59,527 nt of DNA, taken from positions 1 to 59,527 of the forward strand of contig JAAUQI010000030.1 of the NCBI GenBank assembly GCA_012032345.1, written 5' to 3'. The position numbers and the translations under genes were made by a program. A model generated the notes under the pieces. The model was given only the letters and a program-made list of their open reading frames with translations, had not been told where the DNA came from and made no database searches. Source of the DNA: Leptolyngbyaceae cyanobacterium RM1_1_2. Lineage in GTDB: Bacteria > Cyanobacteriota > Cyanobacteriia > Phormidesmidales > Phormidesmidaceae. Below, in pieces: positions 54,583-59,527 of this stretch (the stretch's first letter is position 1; every line of letters starts with the position of its first letter).

Positions 54583-55830
54583 TTAGAGGATGATCTGTAC
54601 CTGCTTAGCACAACGGGTCGCCCTCGCTCTGGCCTCCTCTACCGTATCTCCCAGCGCCAAGGCCACCCCCAGTCTGCGGTTTTGGTGGCAGCGCGGTTTA
54701 CCAAAGAGCCGTAGCCGACTTGTGGGAACCTGCAGCGCTTTTGCCACCCCGGAGAACTGTGGATTTTCGCTGCTGCCCGGTGCCAAAATTACCGCAGATG
54801 CCCCCGGCTGGATCAGACAAATCTCGCCAACGGGTAGACCTGCGATCGCCCGCACATGCAGCTCAAATTCAGACATATTTTGGCTCACCATCGTTACCAT
54901 GCCGGTATCGTGCGGGCGGGGGCTGACCTCGCTGAAATAGACGGTCTGTGGCTGCTGTGGCTCTCCGGCAATAAATAGCTCAACGCCAAAAATTCCCCAG
55001 CCACCGAGGGCCTCGGTAACTTTTTGGGCGATCGCCTGGGCCTGTCTCAGGGTTTCGGGATGTAAAGCACAGGGCTGCCAGGATTCTTGATAGTCGCCGC
55101 CGACTTGACGATGGCCAATGGGTGGACAGAAAAAGGTGCCGTCTTGTGCGCGAACCGTCAGGAGCGTAATCTCCGTTTCAAATTCTACGAAGCCTTCAAT
55201 AATGACGCGATTAGCTCTGCCGCGTCCGCCGCTGTGGGCATAGTCCCAAGCCGAAGCCACATCTGTCTGCTGGTAAACAGTGCTCTGGCCCTTACCCGAA
55301 GAACTCATTACAGGCTTGACCACACAGGGGAAGCCGAGGGCTGCGATCGCCTGATGGTACTCGTCTACCGTGGTGGCAAATCGGTAAGGTGAGGTTTTTA
55401 AGCCCAGGGTCTCTGCGGCAAGACGACGAATACCGGCTCGATTCATGGTTAGCTGCGTAGCTCGGGCAGTCGGAATCACCCGCCAGCCCTCTTGCTCTAG
55501 GTCTAGCAGCATATCAGTGGCGATCGCCTCAACTTCCGGCACAATCAGCTGGGGCTTTACCTGCTCGACTAGCCAGCGAACTTTTGAGCCGTCTAGCATA
55601 TCGATTACGTAAGACCGGTGAGCGATCTGCATAGCAGGGGCATGAGCGTAAGCATCGGCTGCAGTGACCTCTAGGCCCAAACGCATAGCTTCAATAGCCA
55701 CTTCCCGCCCCAGTTCACCCGAGCCGAGCAACAATATTCGCTGGGCAAAATCTGAAAGCGGTGGCCCCCAAGTTTTGCCCAAAACTTCGCCCCAAATTTC
55801 GCTAGATCCAGACGGAAAAACTGTACTCAT
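54583..55830 (-). CDS. purT: formate-dependent phosphoribosylglycinamide formyltransferase PurT
   Basis: 415 residues from MSTVFPSG. PurT converts GAR to FGAR using formate and ATP in purine synthesis. ATP-grasp signature: [76 protein letters not shown] and [14 protein letters not shown]. An ATG 12 codons upstream is possible but has no family residues. The gene is divergent from pilM across about 330 bp. Confidence 0.95.
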   Translation of the reverse strand: MSTVFPSGSSEIWGEVLGKTWGPPLSDFAQRILLLGSGELGREVAIEAMRLGLEVTAADAYAHAPAMQIAHRSYVIDMLDGSKVRWLVEQVKPQLIVPEVEAIATDMLLDLEQEGWRVIPTARATQLTMNRAGIRRLAAETLGLKTSPYRFATTVDEYHQAIAALGFPCVVKPVMSSSGKGQSTVYQQTDVASAWDYAHSGGRGRANRVIIEGFVEFETEITLLTVRAQDGTFFCPPIGHRQVGGDYQESWQPCALHPETLRQAQAIAQKVTEALGGWGIFGVELFIAGEPQQPQTVYFSEVSPRPHDTGMVTMVSQNMSEFELHVRAIAGLPVGEICLIQPGASAVILAPGSSENPQFSGVAKALQVPTSRLRLFGKPRCHQNRRLGVALALGDTVEEARARATRCAKQVQIIL

Positions 55831-56160
55831 CTCAGCGTTGTTACCTAAAAAATGAACTTTTTGCAAAAAACTATGCTCAATTCCCTCAATTGTGTGTACT
55901 ATCGCTGATAAAAATTCATTGATTTTTCGTCAGGGTGTGGGGAAGTGCTGGCATAAAGAAGCCGGGTAAATTCACGGTGTATAACCTTTAATTTTCCTTA
56001 AGCTTTGTTTTTTCTGGGTAGAAGTAGCCAATCTGACCTAAATTGTGTACCATGCGTTAGCACAATTCCCGAAAACTCACAATTCACCTTGGGTAATTTG
56101 CGATTTTTCTTCACTTTCAAGCCGCTTTAGATTTTCACTCATTGCGATAGCAGAACAGCC
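55831..56160. promoter_or_regulatory. purT/pilM divergent region with repeated AATTGTG motifs
   Basis: 330 bp. AATTGTG occurs at 55888-55894 and 56041-56047, and its complement CACAATT at 56061-56067 and 56078-56084. The pair 56041/56061 forms an inverted repeat with a 13-bp spacer; 56061/56078 form a direct repeat. One or more regulators may bind here to control pilM or purT. The longer sequence between is AT-rich and non-coding. Confidence 0.45.
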
Positions 56161-57261
56161 GTGGACACTCTCAAATCTCTATTTTCGAGAAAATCGCGGG
56201 GCGTTGGTGTCGAGCTAACACCGGAGCGAGTCAACATCGCGCGTTTGCGCAAGCAGGGGCAAAAAATTCGATTAGATACACTCGCTTCGGTGGAGGTTCC
56301 TGAAGGTGCCTTTGAAGAAGGAGAAATTCGAGACTCTGCTTCTGTGGCCGAGGCCATTCAGGCCGCACTGGTAGAGAGCAAGCTCAAAATCAGACGAGCT
56401 ACCTCCGCAATTCCAGGCCGGGCCGTGACTCGCGTTATTCCTGTACCGGCTGAGCTAGACGATCAGGAACTGCGAGAAATGGTACTCAATCAGGAGGCGA
56501 GTCTTTATCTACCCTTTCCTCGTGAAGAAGCCGATGTGGACTATCAAAAGTTAGGCTTTTTCGTGGACGAAGATGGGATTGAAAAAGTTAAAGTTTTGCT
56601 GGTCGCTATCCGGCGCGAGATTACCGATAGCTATATTGAGACCTTTCAGCAGGCTGGCCTGGCGCTCAACGTCCTGGAAACCAGCAGCTTTGCTCTGATT
56701 CGCACAATCCGCGAACAGCTTCGGCAGTTTACGCCGCAGGAAGCCGCCGCCATTATTGATATTGAGTTTGAGAGCACGGAGATCTCTATCGTGGTAGATG
56801 GAATTCCCCATTTCTCTCGCACTGTTCCTATTGGCACCTATCAGATTCAGAGCGCGCTGAGCCGAGCCATGAATCTGCCGCCTTCTCGTAATACAGATTT
56901 GCTGCAGGGGATGACAGTCCCCTCGATTTCAATGGACAGCGTGGGGTCTCCCCAAATGGGGGGATCAAATCCTGGAACAGCCGCAATGCTGAGGGTTTTA
57001 GGAGAACTGGCTGACGAACTGCGGCGATCGCTTGACTTCTATCTCAACCAAGAAGATGAGATGGAAGTGGCTCAGCTCCTACTGGCCGGGCCGGGCGGTT
57101 CAATTGGTCAGCTTGATGAATTCTTTTCCCAGCGGTTGAGCTTACCGACTAGTCAAATTGATCCAATTTCAGCACTGTCCCTGGATGTAGGAGAAGATGT
57201 GCCAATGAGCCAGCGTCCTGGATTAGCGACGGTTCTAGGTTTAGGGCTGAGGGAGATATAG
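56161..57261 (+). CDS. pilM: type IV pilus assembly protein PilM
   Basis: 366-residue actin-like cytoplasmic protein of the pilus alignment complex; starts at GTG. Its N-terminus KSRGVGVELTPERVNIARL and segments IRRATSAIPGRAVTRVIPVP, ALNVLETSSFALIRT and AAIIDIEFESTEISIVV identify it (FtsA/PilM fold). It binds the cytoplasmic tail of PilN. First gene of a pilM-pilN-pilO-pilQ set with spacings of a few bases. Confidence 0.95.
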   Translation: MDTLKSLFSRKSRGVGVELTPERVNIARLRKQGQKIRLDTLASVEVPEGAFEEGEIRDSASVAEAIQAALVESKLKIRRATSAIPGRAVTRVIPVPAELDDQELREMVLNQEASLYLPFPREEADVDYQKLGFFVDEDGIEKVKVLLVAIRREITDSYIETFQQAGLALNVLETSSFALIRTIREQLRQFTPQEAAAIIDIEFESTEISIVVDGIPHFSRTVPIGTYQIQSALSRAMNLPPSRNTDLLQGMTVPSISMDSVGSPQMGGSNPGTAAMLRVLGELADELRRSLDFYLNQEDEMEVAQLLLAGPGGSIGQLDEFFSQRLSLPTSQIDPISALSLDVGEDVPMSQRPGLATVLGLGLREI

Positions 57262-57264
57262 CCT

Positions 57265-58038
57265 ATGTACGGCATTGATGTTAACTTTCTTAACGATCGT
57301 GAAGTCAGACCTGCTGAGGTCAAAGCTCGCTCAGTGCAGGCAACGCCTGTAGGCGATCGCCGTCCACTTTATGTTGGGCTGGCGGTGGCGCTTGTGGCTC
57401 TAACCGGAGTGGGGGGGTATTGGCTAGCGCTGCAGCAGCAGATCCGTCAGATGCAGGCCAGGGAATCAGAACTTGACGCCCAAATCAGCGAATTACAAAG
57501 TCAGGTGCAAGAGGTTAACGCCATTCAGTCTCAGATTGGCATTGTTGAAGCCGAAAACCAGGCGATCGTCACCCTGATTAACAAAATTGTACCCTGGTCG
57601 TCTCTACTAAGAGAGCTGCAAAATCGTATACCTGAGCGCATTCAAGTTGAGTCTTTAAGTCAGACAGGAGGTGCCCCTCCACCCAATGAACCAGAGGCTG
57701 CCCCCCCGCCCGCCGGGGGGATTGAGATTCAAGGGCAGGCTTGCTCTTTTGATGATGTCAATGATTTTGTGCTATTACTCCAGCGCTCTGGTTTGTTAGA
57801 CGGTGAGACTGTGCAGCTAACCGGAGCTAACCTTCAAGAGGATCCTCTACCCGCAGAGGACGGACGTTGTCCAGGTAGCCCAGCTAACCAGAGAGAGAGC
57901 CTGGTTGACTACACGGTACGGGCTAACATTACTTCTCTACCTGCAACCGATCTGATTGAGGAATTCAACCGTAATGGCACTGTTGGGTTAGTTAGCCGCA
58001 TTGATGCCATCAGAGAAACAGGAGTCACCGAGCCATGA
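57265..58038 (+). CDS. pilN: type IV pilus assembly protein PilN
   Basis: 257-residue inner-membrane protein with a short cytoplasmic N-terminus (MYGIDVNFLNDRE) that docks to PilM, one membrane span (VGLAVALVALTGVGGYWLAL), a coiled coil (IRQMQARESELDAQISELQ) and a periplasmic ferredoxin-like domain (IEIQGQACSFDDVNDFV). An added Pro-rich loop (GGAPPPNEPEAAPPPAGG) interrupts the domain. It starts 3 bp after pilM, and its stop overlaps the pilO start (ATGA). Confidence 0.92.
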   Translation: MYGIDVNFLNDREVRPAEVKARSVQATPVGDRRPLYVGLAVALVALTGVGGYWLALQQQIRQMQARESELDAQISELQSQVQEVNAIQSQIGIVEAENQAIVTLINKIVPWSSLLRELQNRIPERIQVESLSQTGGAPPPNEPEAAPPPAGGIEIQGQACSFDDVNDFVLLLQRSGLLDGETVQLTGANLQEDPLPAEDGRCPGSPANQRESLVDYTVRANITSLPATDLIEEFNRNGTVGLVSRIDAIRETGVTEP

Positions 58039-59051
58039 CAGTCAGTGAAGATTTCATTTCTCCAGAGAATGACCAGGATTTAGAAGTCGCTCCCAGCTAT
58101 CCAGTCGCCTTTGGTATCGAGCTAAATCCTCGTATCCAGGGAATTTTGATTGCTATTTTGGGAATCGTCGGTGCTTTTGTCCTGTTCAACTATCTGGTAA
58201 AGCCAGTTCAAGTTACGAAACAAGCGCTAGAAGATACTATTGCTCAAAAAGAAACTCAGCTACAGCAGCAGCAGGCCAGCGTTGAGAACTTAGAGGAACT
58301 AAGAGCCTCGCTAAATCGGGCAATTCAGCAGCGCGTTGAGCTTTACGGCTTGCTGGGAGACCCTGAAAGTTTAGATACGCTGCTGCTAGACACTAACCGA
58401 CTGGTAAAAGACAGCAACAGCAATCTCAACAGAATTATTGAAGATAATCTTAGAGCGCTCTACGTCCCCAACGTTTTGCAGCAGTTTGGGTTTAATCAAG
58501 GACAAATTCAGCAGGTACTCAACGAGATCCTAACCAATCCCAGCCTGCGCTCCTGGTATGAGGCTGAGCTGTATCAGTTCAATCCTTCAGAGGCCACCAT
58601 TGTTCAAGATGAGTCGCTAGGGCCAGAACTAGCTGGTAAGCTTGAGCGACAAACCATCAGCGTCGGTATTCAGGGTCTATACGGTCAAACCCAAGCAATT
58701 ATTCGCAATTTGGAGCGCTTAGAGCCGCTGGTTTTGATCAACAACCTACAGCAACAAATTGCTCCTCTGGATTCAGATATTTCCGAAGAAGATGTCAAAG
58801 GACTTTTTCGGCCCCTAAATACAACCTTTACGCTTGAAGTACTAGTACCCGTAGGCGATCCGACAGTGGTTCCAGAACCGCCGCCGCCGCCTCCAGAAGA
58901 AGGCGCAGCTGAAGACGGTACACCTGCCGAAGGCGCAGCTGAAGACGCGCGCCTGCCGAAGGCTAAGGTATTTCAAGCCTTGCTTGAAATATGTCGCTGT
59001 TTTGATGTCTCTTGTTCTAGCCCATGTTTGCCATTTTTAATGAAGGAGTGA
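58035..59051 (+). CDS. pilO: type IV pilus assembly protein PilO, end probably frame-shifted
   Basis: PilO forms a heterodimer with PilN in the periplasm. Seen: one membrane span (IQGILIAILGIVGAFVLFNY), coiled coil (QLQQQQASVENLEELR) and the periplasmic domain through NTTFTLEVLVPVGDP. The open frame encodes 338 residues, but the last 30 (LPKAKVFQALLEICRCF ...) look like no PilO tail. A 30-bp Glu/Ala repeat is 29 bp in its second copy (58929-58957); restoring one base gives PAEG and a stop at 58964-58966. The native protein is therefore probably about 310 residues. Confidence 0.88.
   Translation: MTVSEDFISPENDQDLEVAPSYPVAFGIELNPRIQGILIAILGIVGAFVLFNYLVKPVQVTKQALEDTIAQKETQLQQQQASVENLEELRASLNRAIQQRVELYGLLGDPESLDTLLLDTNRLVKDSNSNLNRIIEDNLRALYVPNVLQQFGFNQGQIQQVLNEILTNPSLRSWYEAELYQFNPSEATIVQDESLGPELAGKLERQTISVGIQGLYGQTQAIIRNLERLEPLVLINNLQQQIAPLDSDISEEDVKGLFRPLNTTFTLEVLVPVGDPTVVPEPPPPPPEEGAAEDGTPAEGAAEDARLPKAKVFQALLEICRCFDVSCSSPCLPFLMKE
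58899..58963 (+). repeat. tandem 30-bp coding repeat in pilO, one copy short by one base
   Basis: Unit 1 is 58899-58928 (30 bp), unit 2 is 58929-58957 (29 bp), then a 6-bp partial unit before TAA. Each unit starts GAAGGCGCAGCTGAAGAC; the first ends GGTACACCTGCC and the second GCGCGCCTGCC. The repeat explains the tail EGAAEDGTPAEGAAED. The missing base is what breaks the frame. Confidence 0.85.
58969..58991 (+). terminator. hairpin between pilO and pilQ
   Basis: TATTTCAAGC, loop CTT, GCTTGAAATA: perfect 10-bp stem, beginning 2 bp after the corrected pilO stop. It is not followed by a T run, so it may be an mRNA processing/stability element or partial attenuator within the operon rather than a full terminator. 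Confidence 0.65.
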
Positions 59052-59054
59052 ACT

Positions 59055-59527
59055 GTGAAACGCCACTTTGGACTTGTCAGCCTATTTCTTAGCAGCGCTG
59101 TCGTTGCGATCTCAACCCAGCCTGCCTATGCTGCGGCTACAATCATTACCGAAGTTGAGATCAGCTCAACTGCTGAGGGATTGGCCTTGGTGATGGCAAC
59201 AGAAGCGGGCAATCAGCCCCGTATTTTTACAATTAATCTGGGCAACGAGTTTCGAGCTGATCTTGTAAATACTCAGCTGCGATTGCCAAGCGGCGATCGC
59301 TTTTTTGAAAATAATCCAGCCCCTGGGGTTGCTTCGGTTGAGATTATTCCGCTTGATGCTAACAGCGTCCGGGTGAGCGTGACGGGAACTAGCACTGCAC
59401 CTGTGGGTGAGGTGCGCCAGTCATCAGCGATCGCCTAGTCATCAGCCTTGCAACCGAGGCGGGGGCCGCAGCTCAGCAGCCCGTTATCATCCCATCTGAA
59501 ATTGAAACTGTGCCAGGCCCGATTGCT
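59055..59527 (+). pseudogene. pilQ: type IV pilus secretin PilQ, 5' part, frame broken
   Basis: First 157 codons of PilQ, the outer-membrane secretin; the window ends inside it. GTG start with a GAAGGAG ribosome site; signal peptide (LVSLFLSSAVVAISTQPAYA); then an AMIN domain (ITEVEISSTAEGLALVMA, PSGDRFFENNPAPGVASVEI). The frame stops at 59438 after SSAIA, but the other frame reads DRLVISLATEAGAAAQQP on to the window end. One base is missing between about 59412 and 59435. Whether the gene is really broken cannot be judged from one read. Confidence 0.88.

Noticed and set aside
56041-56067. CRP-type site TGTG-N-CACA before pilM
   Set aside because: The spacer between TGTG and CACA is 13 bp rather than the 8 bp of TGTGAN6TCACA, so it does not match the known consensus.
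1-59527. tRNA, rRNA or CRISPR elements
   Set aside because: No cloverleaf with a GTTCGAATC-type T loop, no rRNA segments and no regularly spaced repeats were seen by eye. A covariance-model search would be needed to exclude degenerate RNAs.

Overview
The window is cyanobacterial chromosome. Three things show this: the HIP1 palindrome GCGATCGC recurs throughout; several genes are cyanobacterial hallmarks (rbcR-type LysR regulator, group 1 sigma factor sigA, a lexA preceded by a cyanobacterial LexA box, D-glycerate 3-kinase, DUF3611, DUF1517, V4R proteins); and a photosystem II assembly ('PAP') type operon is present. Genus cannot be fixed from sequence alone; a Leptolyngbya/Synechococcales-type organism is plausible. 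No rRNA, tRNA or CRISPR array was seen.

Layout. 0-9 kb: a GST-like protein, a cupin, DUF3611, an amidohydrolase, a response-regulator/PP2C phosphatase convergent with a STAS anti-anti-sigma protein, glycerate kinase and a DUF3352 protein. 9-13 kb: lexA with its operator, sigA, a receiver-like protein without its phosphorylatable Asp, then a long hairpin-rich gap and a small lipoprotein. 13-19 kb: a phosphoketolase/transketolase-like ThDP enzyme broken by a frameshift, GAF, DUF3891, DoxX and rhomboid proteins, and a PEP-CTERM protein. 19-26 kb: a phosphate-type binding protein behind a Ser/Thr kinase, rbcR, an unknown protein, a 2Fe-2S ferredoxin and hrcA. 27-30 kb: a putative heme-oxygenase-fold protein next to a membrane desaturase, a small membrane protein and a transposase remnant. 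30-35.6 kb (minus strand): grpE-dnaK-dnaJ-tusA-rsgA. 36-40.7 kb: pilB-pilT-pilC. 41-48.6 kb: ABC exporter, YdcF-like protein, DUF1517, thiE-thiS and a DUF1565 secreted protein. 48.6-53 kb: PAP-like operon (V4R, small protein, helical protein, V4R, kinase). 53-56 kb: sugar-type binding lipoprotein and purT. 56 kb to the end: pilM-pilN-pilO-pilQ, with pilQ cut by the window edge.

How it fits together. Type IV pilus motors and platform (pilBTC) and the alignment complex plus secretin (pilMNOQ) lie within about 20 kb. The chaperone operon is divergent from pilB. Several signalling modules (two kinases, PP2C/STAS, LexA, SigA, HrcA) are interleaved.

Main caution. Five genes (phosphoketolase-like, rsgA twice, ydcF-like, pilO, pilQ) carry frame breaks, and every one is explained by the loss of exactly one base, mostly in a short homopolymer or beside a HIP1 site. 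That uniform pattern suggests uncorrected sequencing deletions more than real gene decay, and it should be settled before any of these genes is called a pseudogene.
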